Shown here: in pieces, positions 26,432-35,670 of the stretch
Layout of the letters: each line of letters starts with the position of its first letter
Numbering within the stretch: the stretch's first letter is position 1
Origin: Raineya sp.
GTDB taxonomy: Bacteria; Bacteroidota; Bacteroidia; Cytophagales; Thermonemataceae
Reading direction: 5' to 3'
Assembly (NCBI GenBank): GCA_025454915.1
Contig: JALONN010000003.1
Span: 1-64,000, forward strand
DNA: 64,000 bases
Program-made: the position numbers and the translations under genes
The notes under the pieces: model-generated
Database searches by the model: none
Seen by the model: the letters and a program-made list of their open reading frames with translations, nothing else
Told to the model about the DNA's origin: nothing

Positions 26432-26772
26432 AATTTAATTACTAAAATTTAGTTTTTAACTAAAAAACTTTCACAAAGTAAGGAGAAAAACCTTTAATTC
26501 CTAATGAAATTCTGTTTTAGAGGGCTGATAATAATCATACATTGACTTATATTGTTATTATTCCAAGAATAATAAGATTTTTTCAAGAATATAAATTATA
26601 AGAATCAAATAAAATTATAGTTAAAAAATAAATCATGATAGTCTTTGAGACTACCATGATTGTATAAATTTTCATAGTTATAGGATTTATCTAATAAAAG
26701 TTTCCATAGTTATATTGTCTTCTGCAAAAAATGTTCAAAATTTGTTATAAAGGCATAGTATTCAGCATTTAA
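26432..26772. other. 341-base gene-free region upstream of the desaturase
   Basis: The gap is very AT-rich. It should hold the desaturase promoter on the minus strand near 26440-26560 and the terminator of the 26773 gene at 26631-26661. I see no RNA gene or conserved riboswitch fold in it. Confidence 0.5.
26631..26661 (-). terminator. Hairpin downstream of the 26773-27864 gene
   Basis: AATCATGATAGTCT (26631-26644) pairs with AGACTACCATGATT (26648-26661) with one mismatch and a 3-base loop. It lies 110 bases beyond the stop of the minus-strand gene and lacks a long T tract, so it may instead stabilise the transcript end. Confidence 0.5.
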
Positions 26773-27864
26773 CTAAGATTTTTTATTTTTTCCGTTGAAT
26801 CCGAAGGATGCTCCAAAACGCATACCATCTCTTGAGGGAATACAATAGAAGTTTACAGGAATATTGAGTTTACCAGAACGAAACGACTTACCTGCTGCAA
26901 TTAGGAAACCGGGGCGTATTTCGTATCTGCCACCTCTGCTATCCAAACGTTTCTCGATAGGAAAGGGAATTTGACTTCTGTCTTGATCAGCAGGTAACAA
27001 AGTCCATTGCCCGTTAGCATCATAATAACCTTCACCCATTTGTACCATGCTAAAGGTAGGTCCAAAGGCAAACTCCCAACCAGTTTTATTATTTCTAAGC
27101 CCATTCAGGATTGTAAAACTTGGAATCAGTAAGCCTTGGTCAAAACCTGTAATGGTAGGAATAAACTCAAACAAACCTTGAAAATTACCTTCATTAAGAT
27201 ACTGTGTTTCAAACTGATAACCAAACTGAAACATTAAGGGCATTGCATTGAAACCTCCTTGAGCTTTGGGCTCTGATAATCTTTGTGCCAGTGAACCAGT
27301 GAAAACAGTAGCTCCCATTCGTGGACCATTGAGTTTCAGTCGTTCTGAGTATGGATTATTTAAAACACTTTCGTAACTTTCGGGTTCGGTGAGTTTTTTT
27401 ACAATTTCCTGATCATTATCCAATCCAAACATTTCACGCAAACTAATGGCTACAATAGTTTGTATTTCAGGAGTAAGGTCTAAAAATTCTTTTACATAAG
27501 ATTTCTCAATCGATTCTGATTTTACATCTATCAAACGAAAACTGACAATAATTTTTTTACCAAGTTTTTCAACACTTCCGCCCAGCATTTTATCTGAACC
27601 AATAGATTTTCCAATCTCTGTCAAACAAATTTTCCCATAACAATTGGCTACGTTTAATCCTTTTTGAGTAATGAGGTGAGCTACGTCATAACGGTCTGTT
27701 ACCTGATATTTCTGAATTTTATCGAGTTCCAGACGAACTAAATCACCCATTTGAGCAGGCTCATAGCCCAATCCTTGTGTATCAATGTGTAAAACAGTGA
27801 GTGTCTGTGCTTTGATAATAAAACTCCAAACGAAAAGTGCGAGTATTAAAAATGTACGTTTCAT
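26773..27864 (-). CDS. Secreted protein of unknown function, possible outer-membrane barrel
   Basis: A 363-residue precursor with signal peptide ending in IIKAQ. Residues about 20-150 (LDKIQKYQVTDRYDVAHLITQKGLNVANCYGKICLTEIGKSIGSDKMLGGSVEKLGKKIIVSFRLIDVKSES) resemble the nucleotide-free alpha/beta domain of envelope proteins such as TolB-N or FlgO/CsgG-like modules, in which a GxxxGAD-type turn precedes a strand. The second half has alternating aromatic and glycine-rich strands ending in GMRFGASFGFNG, typical of an outer-membrane beta-barrel. The combination suggests a surface protein; its function is not recognised. It is monocistronic. Confidence 0.65.
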   Translation of the reverse strand: MKRTFLILALFVWSFIIKAQTLTVLHIDTQGLGYEPAQMGDLVRLELDKIQKYQVTDRYDVAHLITQKGLNVANCYGKICLTEIGKSIGSDKMLGGSVEKLGKKIIVSFRLIDVKSESIEKSYVKEFLDLTPEIQTIVAISLREMFGLDNDQEIVKKLTEPESYESVLNNPYSERLKLNGPRMGATVFTGSLAQRLSEPKAQGGFNAMPLMFQFGYQFETQYLNEGNFQGLFEFIPTITGFDQGLLIPSFTILNGLRNNKTGWEFAFGPTFSMVQMGEGYYDANGQWTLLPADQDRSQIPFPIEKRLDSRGGRYEIRPGFLIAAGKSFRSGKLNIPVNFYCIPSRDGMRFGASFGFNGKNKKS

Positions 27865-28000
27865 ATATTTTATTTTTTTCTGTTTTCTTGCTTCAAAGAT
27901 GGAGGGTAAAAAAGCAGAAATGAAACGGATTATTAGCCTTAGAGGCTTTTAAAACTGATTTTTTGCAGAAAATGAGGAAAAGGAAATACTCAAAAAAATA

Positions 28001-28053
28001 GCATTTGCAAAAAATGCAAATGCTTGAGATGTATTTTGCAGAAAACGCAAAAT
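28001..28053. repeat. Two adjacent inverted repeats with 7-base spacers
   Basis: GCATTTGC-7-GCAAATGC (28001-28023) and ATTTTGC-7-GCAAAAT (28033-28053) sit with centres 31 bases apart, about three helical turns. They lie after the tsaB stop and upstream of the 26773-27864 gene, so they could be a paired operator or a terminator. Confidence 0.45.
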
Positions 28054-28079
28054 GTATGATAGGTTTTTATGGAAAAATG

Positions 28080-28772
28080 CTATAATAAATTAGTAACTTT
28101 TTTTCCTACAAAATCTTTTAGATAAAAAGGCTCAAAATAAATAAGGTCTTCAAAAGCTTTTTGGGTGTACTGTTTAGAAGCCAATAAACCGACTGTTCTG
28201 GCAATAGGGTATAAATCCTCTATAAAAATGGCATTCTCATGCTGAATAGCAGTTTTACACTTCGTTGCTCCATTTCCAAAAAATACTACTTTATTTTGAG
28301 ATAAAATGTTTTCAAATGATTGATTGTCAATAATTTTAGCCTGAGTTGTCTCAAGAATGCCCCCTTTTGAGTCTGCCACTAAACAATAAACCTCCATTCT
28401 GCGAGCATCTATCATAGGACAAAAAAGGGTATTTTTATCAAAAAAAGTATTGATTTGCCACACCATAGCCTCTAAAGTATTAATGGCAATAAGGGGTTTG
28501 TTCAAAGAAAAACATAAACCTTTTGCAGTAGCTACACCAATTCGCAAGCCTGTATAAGAACCTGGACCTTTGGAAATGGCTACAGCAGATATTTGTGGCA
28601 AACTAATACCACTTTGTTTGCAAATTTGTTCAATTAGGCTTGTAAGCTGGTCAGAGTGGGAGCGTTCGGTATGTAATTCGTAGGAAGCAACTAAATTTCC
28701 TTGAATATGTAAAGCCACAGAACAAACAGGAGTGGCAGTTTCTATGCTTAAAATGATTTCTTGAGTACTCAA
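28080..28772 (-). CDS. tsaB: tRNA threonylcarbamoyladenosine biosynthesis protein TsaB
   Basis: A 230-residue member of the ASKHA-fold TsaB/YeaZ family. It shows the N-terminal ILSIETATPVCSVAL strand-turn, ELHTERSHSDQL, and the ISKGPGSYTGLRIGVATAKGL motif that marks the family. TsaB partners with TsaD and TsaE to place threonylcarbamoyl on A37 of ANN-decoding tRNAs; it is a structural partner rather than the catalyst. No other tsa gene is adjacent, which is common in this phylum. Confidence 0.94.
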   Translation of the reverse strand: MSTQEIILSIETATPVCSVALHIQGNLVASYELHTERSHSDQLTSLIEQICKQSGISLPQISAVAISKGPGSYTGLRIGVATAKGLCFSLNKPLIAINTLEAMVWQINTFFDKNTLFCPMIDARRMEVYCLVADSKGGILETTQAKIIDNQSFENILSQNKVVFFGNGATKCKTAIQHENAIFIEDLYPIARTVGLLASKQYTQKAFEDLIYFEPFYLKDFVGKKVTNLL

Positions 28773-28815
28773 AGTAAAATTATTTTAAAATGTATGTAAA
28801 AAGTTTTTTCACTTT

Positions 28816-28848
28816 TTTGCCAAAATTCTTAAAAAACAATTACTTTCG
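28816..28848 (+). promoter_or_regulatory. Bacteroidota-type housekeeping promoter for the 28891 gene
   Basis: TTTG (28816-28819) and TACTTTCG (28841-28848) are separated by 21 bases. They match the phylum consensus TTTG-N(17-23)-TAnnTTTG apart from one base in the -7 box. The start codon follows about 40 bases later. Confidence 0.55.
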
Positions 28849-28890
28849 CAAAGTTTTTCACAAGTCTAAAATACTCTACCAATTAATTCT

Positions 28891-30156
28891 ATGAAATTTG
28901 TCACTTCTATGAAGTTTGCAGCTATGGGGCTGCTAGTGGTTATGGCTTCTTGTAAAGAAAGCAATACCAATGAAAAGAAAGAAAATAAGGATACCACCAA
29001 AAAACAAACAGAGGTAGAAAAACCAGTTACCATTGATAAATTGGCATCAGGAAGAGCAGAGGTACTAGCTGCCATGAATCCAAATGATACTGAAAATTAT
29101 GGTAAAATAGTTAATTCAGCAGCTTTTAAAACTCACCAAGAAGAATTTAATAAAGGCTGGGCAAATTTGGAAGATAAATATTTGAGTAAACTACGTCCTT
29201 GGAGAGATAGCGAACTTTCTGATATGAATAAAGAAGGGAATACTGTATTTTATCCTTTCAGTGGTCCAGATATATTAAATGCCTACAATTTATTCCCAAA
29301 TGCTGATAATTATATCATGTTTGGTTTGGAATTGCCAGGTACATTAGAAAAAGACTTTCACTTGAAAGATGATAAATATCTGAGTGGATATTTTGCTGAT
29401 GTACGTTTGGGCTTGAAAGATATTTTTGCTCGTAACTACTTCATTACAAGTTATATGGGTTCTGCTTTATATCGCAGAGCAAATGGTGTAGCTCCTATTA
29501 TGAGCATTTTCTTGGCTCGTACAGGCAATGAAATTGTGAGTGTACAACGTGTTGGTATTGACAAAGATGCAAAACCTATTTTCAAAGATATTTATACTAC
29601 AAAAGCTGATAGCATTTATTATGGTGTAGCTTTTGAAATTAAGAATAAGAACCGTAAAAAGACTCAGTGGGTATATTATTTTGGTGGAGATGTAAGTGAT
29701 ATGGCATTGCTTAAAAAACCTCAGTTCGATAAGTTTATTCGTAGTTTCTCTAACAAAGTTGGTTATTTAAAATCTGCGTCTTATGTACTTTTCAATCCTA
29801 ATTTCCAGATTGTAAAGAAAATTTTATTGGAAGATACAAAAGTAATTTTCCAAGATGATACTGGAGTACCTTACAGAGACTATATGTCTGCTGGAAACTG
29901 GGATGTGAAATTATATGGAAAATATGCTCGTCCTGTGGCTGATTTTGGTAATTATACTGTACAGCCTGATTTGAGAGATGCTTATAAGGATAGCTCTAAA
30001 GTAACACGCATCAATTTTGCTTATGGTTACCACTGGAAAACAGACAATGCAAGCTTGCTTGTTGCCCGTAGAAACAACAACCCTGTGAAAAATCCACAGC
30101 CTTCAGCAGAAGAAAATTTGAAAATGACCAAACAAGACAAGAAAAAAGGAAAGTAG
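28891..30156 (+). CDS. Lipoprotein of unknown function (421 aa)
   Basis: A lipoprotein precursor with signal MKFVTSMKFAAMGLLVVMASC (lipobox MASC); the second Met at 28909 is an alternative start giving a shorter signal. After a charged linker, the mature protein has a globular region rich in aromatic residues, with phrases such as WRDSELSDMNKEGNTVFYPFSGPD and NADNYIMFGLELPGT, and an approximately 350-residue single domain of mixed structure. The family appears to be conserved in Bacteroidota but I know no function for it. It is transcribed alone from a well-formed promoter and ends at a strong terminator. Confidence 0.8.
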   Translation: MKFVTSMKFAAMGLLVVMASCKESNTNEKKENKDTTKKQTEVEKPVTIDKLASGRAEVLAAMNPNDTENYGKIVNSAAFKTHQEEFNKGWANLEDKYLSKLRPWRDSELSDMNKEGNTVFYPFSGPDILNAYNLFPNADNYIMFGLELPGTLEKDFHLKDDKYLSGYFADVRLGLKDIFARNYFITSYMGSALYRRANGVAPIMSIFLARTGNEIVSVQRVGIDKDAKPIFKDIYTTKADSIYYGVAFEIKNKNRKKTQWVYYFGGDVSDMALLKKPQFDKFIRSFSNKVGYLKSASYVLFNPNFQIVKKILLEDTKVIFQDDTGVPYRDYMSAGNWDVKLYGKYARPVADFGNYTVQPDLRDAYKDSSKVTRINFAYGYHWKTDNASLLVARRNNNPVKNPQPSAEENLKMTKQDKKKGK

Positions 30157-30197
30157 TTTAAAGTTTAGATAATCAGATTTTTATAAAAAATAAGCAA

Positions 30198-30228
30198 AAA
30201 AACCTCGTAAATCTTACGAGGTTTTTTT
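30198..30228 (+). terminator. Terminator of the 28891 lipoprotein gene
   Basis: AACCTCGTAA (30201-30210) pairs perfectly with TTACGAGGTT (30214-30223) over a 3-base loop, followed by a T tract. Confidence 0.92.
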
Positions 30229-30385
30229 GCTTTTATGGCTTAGCTTTTTTTATTTTCAGAAATAAAAAATAATTTTGCAGAAGATATAGATAATAAAATA
30301 TTATTTTTTATAATAGATATAAATTGCAATAATATGAAATAAATATTACATAACAACAAACAAACAACATAAAATTTAATGTATT

Positions 30386-30730
30386 ATGAGAAATATTTTT
30401 TTTCTTCTCTTCTTTTCATTTTTTTGGTTTACTGAATCAAAAGCCCAGAAAACAGATCTTGTTTTGGGTATTCCTGAATGTCATCAAACATACAATGAAT
30501 GGGACAAAGTAAAAAAGGCTTTGCAAATTCTTGATGGTGTAGAGATTAAAGGAGTTTGCACACGTCATGATTGTATTATCTTACAAGTAGATCGTGGCTT
30601 GATGGCTTCTAATCAGCTGATTTTTGATAAAATAAAAGAGGCAAATTCCAAATACACCATTTTTGTAAAAGAAGCAACATTCGAGACAATGATGGCTGTA
30701 TGTGAACAAGAAATCGCAAAACCTAAATAG
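30386..30730 (+). CDS. Small secreted protein of unknown function
   Basis: A 114-residue precursor with signal peptide ending in ESKAQ. The mature part has the spacing of a small alpha/beta sandwich (WDKVKKALQILDGVEIKGVCTRHDCIILQVDRGLMASNQLIFDKIKEANSKYTIFVKEAT), similar to an HMA-like fold but without the CxxC metal motif; instead there are two cysteines in GVCTRHDC. A third Cys is near the C-terminus. Assignment to a known family is not possible. It lies 154 bases upstream of a T9SS protein gene. Confidence 0.7.
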   Translation: MRNIFFLLFFSFFWFTESKAQKTDLVLGIPECHQTYNEWDKVKKALQILDGVEIKGVCTRHDCIILQVDRGLMASNQLIFDKIKEANSKYTIFVKEATFETMMAVCEQEIAKPK

Positions 30731-30884
30731 GTTTTATAATAAATCTCTCTATTTATTTCTACGCTTAAACTCTTTACTTAAAATTTATTTTAATTCCTTA
30801 AAGCATACTGCATATCTAACCAATATGAGTGTGGTAACTTATTTATTAAAATACAATTCAAACAACATTCAACTTAATTTTTTT

Positions 30885-33188
30885 ATGAAAAAAATAGTAT
30901 TTTTCTTCTTGATTGCATTTTTATTAAATCTGACTTCTTATAGTCAAACTATTATTAGTTCGTCAGGTGATGGAGGTTTTGAGACTGCTGGCACACTAAA
31001 TGGTAATGGTTGGACTGTCGCAAATGATGGAGGTGGAGGTTCACGAAACAGATGGTTTGTTGGAAATCCAACAGGTGTAGGAGCTACGGGTAGTAGAGCT
31101 GCTTATATTTCAAGTGATGGAGGTGCAACATATGGATATAATAATGGAAGAGCATCTATATCACATTTTTATAGAGATGTAGTGATACCAGCTGGTGTAA
31201 GCCAAGTGACTTTATCTTTTAATTGGAAGACCACAGGTGAATCTGATTATGATTATTTATCTGTATATCTTGTTCCTGCTACTACAACCGTAACTGGTGG
31301 AACAGCTATTACCACTGGACAACTTGGAGGTGAATTATCAGGACAAAGTACTTATCAGAGCTTTTCTACAAGTTTACCCTGCTCAGTAAGAGGAACTACA
31401 CATCGTTTGATCTTTTCTTGGAGAAATGATGGTAGTGATGGTTCTACACCTGCAGGAGCAATTGATAACATATCTCTAGTTGCAACAACAGCTGTAGGAT
31501 GCTCACTGGGAACAGGTGTGACTAATGTGGCAAGTCTGCCTTATAATTCAGGTACAGGAACTACAGCAGGAGCTGGAAATGATCTTACTGCTTCAAATGT
31601 GTTCCAAATATGTGGTAGTTCTGATTATTACACAGGAGAGGACAGAGTCTGGATATTTACACCCACAGTATCTGGACAAATTACCATAGATTTAGCTTCT
31701 TCAGGTTCTTTTACAGGACTAATGTTATATGATACTTGTCCTATTAATAGTTGTACAGCCAATTGTGTGGCTCAAACTCAATCATCAACAGGAAATAAAA
31801 GCTTATGTACAAATGTTGTTGCTGGAACAACTTATTACCTGATTCTAGACTCATTTTCTGCCCCATCAAGTAATGCATACACAAATTTAAGTATTTCTGC
31901 TCCAGTACCCTCATCTGCTATTTGTTCGTTGGGTGGAACATATACAGTCAGTTCCATAACACATAGTCCGGATGTTCTTACTTCTTCAAATCTTTCAGGT
32001 TTTAGAGATGATATTTTCTACCCAGGGGGAGTAGTAGCTACTGGTTTTGACTTTTGTTTCAATGGTAATCAATACCAAGACTTCTTAATCTCTGCAAATG
32101 GTTATATCATTTTTGCTCCACCAACAAGCACTTGTGAAGCGACAAATTTACCTGGCAACACCAATGCAACAGCAGGAGGGTATTCTGATTATGAAATAGA
32201 TGCTAACATTCCTAATACAACCAATGCTCCTCGAAATGCTATCCTAGCTTGGCATGATATTGACCCTAGTATCACAAGTGGAGGGGCAACCCCAGTTATT
32301 CGCTACCAAACATTTGGAACAGCACCTAACAGACGCTTTGTAGTTTCTTGGGAGAATGTGGCGATGTTCAGCAGTTCCTGCAATGGAGATAGAACATTAG
32401 ATTATACAGGACAAATTAAAATGTTTGAAACATCCAATAATATTGAAATACACATGACTAGGAAACGTCTGTGTCCTACATGGAATGATGGAAATGCAGT
32501 TGTTGGATTACATAATTTCAATGGTACACAAGCTGTTGTACCGACCAACAGAAATGCCTTAGATGCAAATTGGACAGCTACCAACGAGGCATATCGCTTT
32601 ACATTTAATGCATCGTCTTGTACAACTTGTACTCCTTTACCTTTGAATTTGATGTTTTTTAATGGAGAGTGGAATAAACAAACTTTAGAAGCAGAGTTAA
32701 AATGGGCATTCAAAGACCAAAAGGATGCAGAAATGTATATTTTAGAGCATAGTACAGACGAAGTAAATTTTAAAGAAATTGCTCAAATATCTGTAAAGGA
32801 TGTAAACGTTTATGCTTACACCCATAAACAACCTTCTAAGGGTAGGAATTTTTATAGAATACAAAAAGTTATTAAAAATAAAAAATCTGAGTATTCTCAT
32901 CAGGTAACAGTAATCAACCCAATAGCTGAGTCTTGGCAAGTAGAGAGTGTTTATCCAAATCCGACCAATACTTTTAGTACAAAATTGGATATCAATAGTT
33001 TAGATAAACAAGAAATGATTATAAAAATAGTAAACTTACAAGGTGTTGAGCAATTTTCTCAAAAAAGAATATTAGACAAAGGGCATAATACTTTGGAAGT
33101 GGATTTGAAGAAAGTAGCAAAGGGAACATATTTATTGGTTGTGAATACTGCTACTCAAATTGAAACCAGAAGAATTGTTATAGAATAA
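30885..33188 (+). CDS. Secreted protein with T9SS type A sorting domain
   Basis: A 767-residue secreted protein. The frame is open 183 bases upstream, but only the ATG at 30885 gives a signal peptide (MKKIVFFFLIAFLLNLTSYSQ). The N-terminal about 180 residues (DGGFETAGTLNGNGWTVANDGGGG, VTLSFNWKTTGESDYDYLSVYL) look like a jelly-roll carbohydrate- or lectin-like domain of the MAM/CUB kind. Then come cysteine-containing beta domains (DRVWIFTPTVSGQITIDLASSGSFTGLMLYDTCP) and a C-terminal Fn3-like domain before the T9SS tail (VYPNPTNTF...GTYLLVVNTATQIETRRIVIE). A surface binding role is inferred; no catalytic motif is seen. Confidence 0.85.
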   Translation: MKKIVFFFLIAFLLNLTSYSQTIISSSGDGGFETAGTLNGNGWTVANDGGGGSRNRWFVGNPTGVGATGSRAAYISSDGGATYGYNNGRASISHFYRDVVIPAGVSQVTLSFNWKTTGESDYDYLSVYLVPATTTVTGGTAITTGQLGGELSGQSTYQSFSTSLPCSVRGTTHRLIFSWRNDGSDGSTPAGAIDNISLVATTAVGCSLGTGVTNVASLPYNSGTGTTAGAGNDLTASNVFQICGSSDYYTGEDRVWIFTPTVSGQITIDLASSGSFTGLMLYDTCPINSCTANCVAQTQSSTGNKSLCTNVVAGTTYYLILDSFSAPSSNAYTNLSISAPVPSSAICSLGGTYTVSSITHSPDVLTSSNLSGFRDDIFYPGGVVATGFDFCFNGNQYQDFLISANGYIIFAPPTSTCEATNLPGNTNATAGGYSDYEIDANIPNTTNAPRNAILAWHDIDPSITSGGATPVIRYQTFGTAPNRRFVVSWENVAMFSSSCNGDRTLDYTGQIKMFETSNNIEIHMTRKRLCPTWNDGNAVVGLHNFNGTQAVVPTNRNALDANWTATNEAYRFTFNASSCTTCTPLPLNLMFFNGEWNKQTLEAELKWAFKDQKDAEMYILEHSTDEVNFKEIAQISVKDVNVYAYTHKQPSKGRNFYRIQKVIKNKKSEYSHQVTVINPIAESWQVESVYPNPTNTFSTKLDINSLDKQEMIIKIVNLQGVEQFSQKRILDKGHNTLEVDLKKVAKGTYLLVVNTATQIETRRIVIE

Positions 33189-33207
33189 AATAACCCTTTC
33201 ATCATAT

Positions 33208-33236
33208 AAAAAAGCCTGATTTATCAGGCTTTTTTA
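33208..33236. terminator. Bidirectional terminator
   Basis: AAAAGCCTGAT and ATCAGGCTTTT form an 11-base stem with a 2-base loop between two convergent genes, with A/T tails on both sides. The minus-strand stop lies within the T tract. Confidence 0.9.
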
Positions 33237-33896
33237 GTTTCTGCTTCCAAACAATAAACTGCCTACTCTTACCATCGTAGAGCCTTCTTGGGCAGCTATC
33301 ATATAATCGCCACTCATACCCATTGAAAGCTCTTGAATATCAATATTTTCTTGTTTATAAGTGCTTTTACATTCATCATAAAATGTTTTAAGTTTGGCAA
33401 ATTCTTGTCTTATTTGATCTGTATTTTCCGTGAAACTTGCCATTCCCATAAAACCTATAATCTTGATATTCTTTAAATTTTTTAGCTCCTGAGATTCCAG
33501 TAGAGTTTTGGCTTCCATAAAGTCTAAGCCAAACTTTGTTTCTTCTTGGGCAATATAAATTTGTAACAAACAAGGTATTACCCGATTGTTTTTGAAAGCC
33601 TGTTTATTGATTTCCTGCAACAGTTTAAGACTATCAACGGAATGAATGAGATGAACAAACGAAGCAATATATTTTACTTTATTGCTTTGAAGGTGTCCGA
33701 TGAGATGCCAGCGAATATTTTCAGGCATTTGAGCCTGTTTTTCAACCATTTCCTGTACTTTGTTTTCTCCAAAATCCAGACAACCTGCTTCATAGGCTTC
33801 TTTTAAGTCGGGTATGGGCTTGGTTTTACTTACAGCAATGAGCTTGCAAGTACCCAAATCAGTTAAAATTTTAGTATAAGTATCTTTTAAAAACAT
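33234..33896 (-). CDS. yggS: PLP homeostasis protein (YggS / PLPBP family)
   Basis: A 220-residue single-domain TIM-barrel protein that binds pyridoxal phosphate and helps keep vitamin B6 and amino-acid pools in balance. The PLP lysine is Lys24 in LIAVSKTKP. Further family motifs are DFGENKVQEM, WHLIGHLQSNKVKYI, and near the end LSMGMSGDYMIAAQEGSTMVRVGSLLFG. Length is normal for the family. It is a single-gene unit. Confidence 0.95.
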   Translation of the reverse strand: MFLKDTYTKILTDLGTCKLIAVSKTKPIPDLKEAYEAGCLDFGENKVQEMVEKQAQMPENIRWHLIGHLQSNKVKYIASFVHLIHSVDSLKLLQEINKQAFKNNRVIPCLLQIYIAQEETKFGLDFMEAKTLLESQELKNLKNIKIIGFMGMASFTENTDQIRQEFAKLKTFYDECKSTYKQENIDIQELSMGMSGDYMIAAQEGSTMVRVGSLLFGSRN

Positions 33897-34031
33897 TGTA
33901 CTTTTTTTATATTTTTATTGTATTTTTCAAATTTTTGCATTTTTTCTTGGAAAATCGTCAAAAAGTTTTCAATTTAGATGTGCCAAACTCAAATTTTTGT
34001 TTGAAATAAACACTTAAACTATTCAAATGTT

Positions 34032-35591
34032 ATGGCTATTCTTGGAAAACTCCTTAAAAACGGTATAAAATTAAGAAAAAGCATTGAACAAGAAAAAAAA
34101 TCGCCTTTTCAACTCCAAAAAAAAGAACTCTTAAAACTTCTAACTACTGCTGAGCATACAGTTTTTGGTAAAACCTATCATTTTCAGGAGATTATAGAAA
34201 ATATACAAAACAGCCCTAAAGCAAGCAGAGAGTTTTATGAACTTTATAAAAAGCATGTACCTACCTACAATTATAATAAGATTTATAATCAGTGGTGGCA
34301 TAGGGCAAGAGAAGGAGAGAAAGATGTCTGTTGGAAAGGACAAATTAAATATTTTGCTTTGAGTTCTGGTACTTCGGAATCTGCCAGTAAATATATTCCT
34401 ATTACAAAAGATATGATTAAGGCTATACGTAAAACAAGTATACGCCAAATACTTTCTTTAGCCAATTACCCTAACCTTCCAAGTAAACTATACGAAACAG
34501 GAATGCTCATGCTTGGAGGAAGTACACACCTCAATTTTAATGGGATGTACTTCTCTGGAGATTTAAGTGGGATAACTGCCTCTAAAATACCTTTTTGGTT
34601 TCAACATTTTTATAAACCAGGGCGTAAAATCGCTAAAAATACAGATTGGAATTCTAAACTTGAAGAAATCGTTTTACAGGCTCCTAAATGGGATATTGGT
34701 TATGTAGTGGGTGTACCAGCATGGATTCAGATTCTTTTAGAAAAAATTATAGCTCATTATAAGGTTAAAAATATCCATGAAATATGGCCTAATCTGATGA
34801 TTTATGCACACGGTGGAGTGGCGTTTGAGCCTTACAAAAATAGTTTTACCAAACTTTTAGGGAAAGAATTATTGTATCTGGAAACTTATCTGGCTTCAGA
34901 GGGCTTCATTGCATTTCAGTCTCGTCCCGATGGTGAGCTTCAACTGGTACTCAACAATGGAATATTTACGGAATTTGTGCCATTCAATGATAAAAACTTT
35001 GACATGAATGGTGATATGATTGACAATCCGGAAACATTGATGATTGATGAAATAGAAGAGGGAAAAGAATATGCTATTTTGCTGTCTACTTGTGCTGGTA
35101 CTTGGCGTTATCTGATAGGTGATACTGTAAAACTGGTAGATAAAAAACATTCTGATATTATTATTACGGGCAGAACTAAGCATTTCTTGAGTTTGTGTGG
35201 TGAGCATTTGTCTGTGGATAATATGAATAAAGCAATTGAAAGTGTAGCTGATGATATGGGCTTTACTGTAAAAGAGTTTACAGTCGCAGGCGTGAAACAT
35301 GATACATTATTTGCTCATCACTGGTATATCGGAACAGATGATGCTGTCAATGCTGAAGAAGTAAAGGCTCGTTTGGATGCCAAACTCTGTGACTTGAATG
35401 ATGACTATAAAGTAGAACGCAGTGCAGCCCTTAAAGATGTACTGGTGCAGATTCTTCCAACACATGTATTTTACGATTGGATGCGTTCTAAAGGAAAAGA
35501 AGGAGGGCAAACTAAATTCCCTAGAGTAGTGAAGGGGGATACCATGAAAGATTGGCAAAGTTATGTAGCTCAAAATAGTATAAAATTATAG
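34032..35591 (+). CDS. GH3 auxin-responsive promoter family protein
   Basis: A 519-residue acyl-adenylate/amide synthetase-like enzyme of the GH3 fold. The nucleotide-binding segment FALSSGTSESASKYIPIT, the YLASEGFIAFQ segment and the ITGRTKHFLSLCGEHLS hinge are visible. Plant GH3 enzymes conjugate amino acids to acyl acids such as jasmonate and auxin. The bacterial branch is common in Bacteroidota and has no established substrate, so acyl-amino acid formation is only a guess. The gene stands alone, with 135 bases upstream and 79 downstream. Confidence 0.92.
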   Translation: MAILGKLLKNGIKLRKSIEQEKKSPFQLQKKELLKLLTTAEHTVFGKTYHFQEIIENIQNSPKASREFYELYKKHVPTYNYNKIYNQWWHRAREGEKDVCWKGQIKYFALSSGTSESASKYIPITKDMIKAIRKTSIRQILSLANYPNLPSKLYETGMLMLGGSTHLNFNGMYFSGDLSGITASKIPFWFQHFYKPGRKIAKNTDWNSKLEEIVLQAPKWDIGYVVGVPAWIQILLEKIIAHYKVKNIHEIWPNLMIYAHGGVAFEPYKNSFTKLLGKELLYLETYLASEGFIAFQSRPDGELQLVLNNGIFTEFVPFNDKNFDMNGDMIDNPETLMIDEIEEGKEYAILLSTCAGTWRYLIGDTVKLVDKKHSDIIITGRTKHFLSLCGEHLSVDNMNKAIESVADDMGFTVKEFTVAGVKHDTLFAHHWYIGTDDAVNAEEVKARLDAKLCDLNDDYKVERSAALKDVLVQILPTHVFYDWMRSKGKEGGQTKFPRVVKGDTMKDWQSYVAQNSIKL

Positions 35592-35670
35592 TAATACAAT
35601 CAATATGGATTGTAAAACAATTGTTTATTTTTGAAGTTCTTATTGCATCATAAAACTTTAAAAATGAACC

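Noticed and set aside
34896..35300. 134-codon frame on the minus strand within the GH3 gene
   Set aside because: Antisense to conserved GH3 motifs, with composition typical of a shadow frame.
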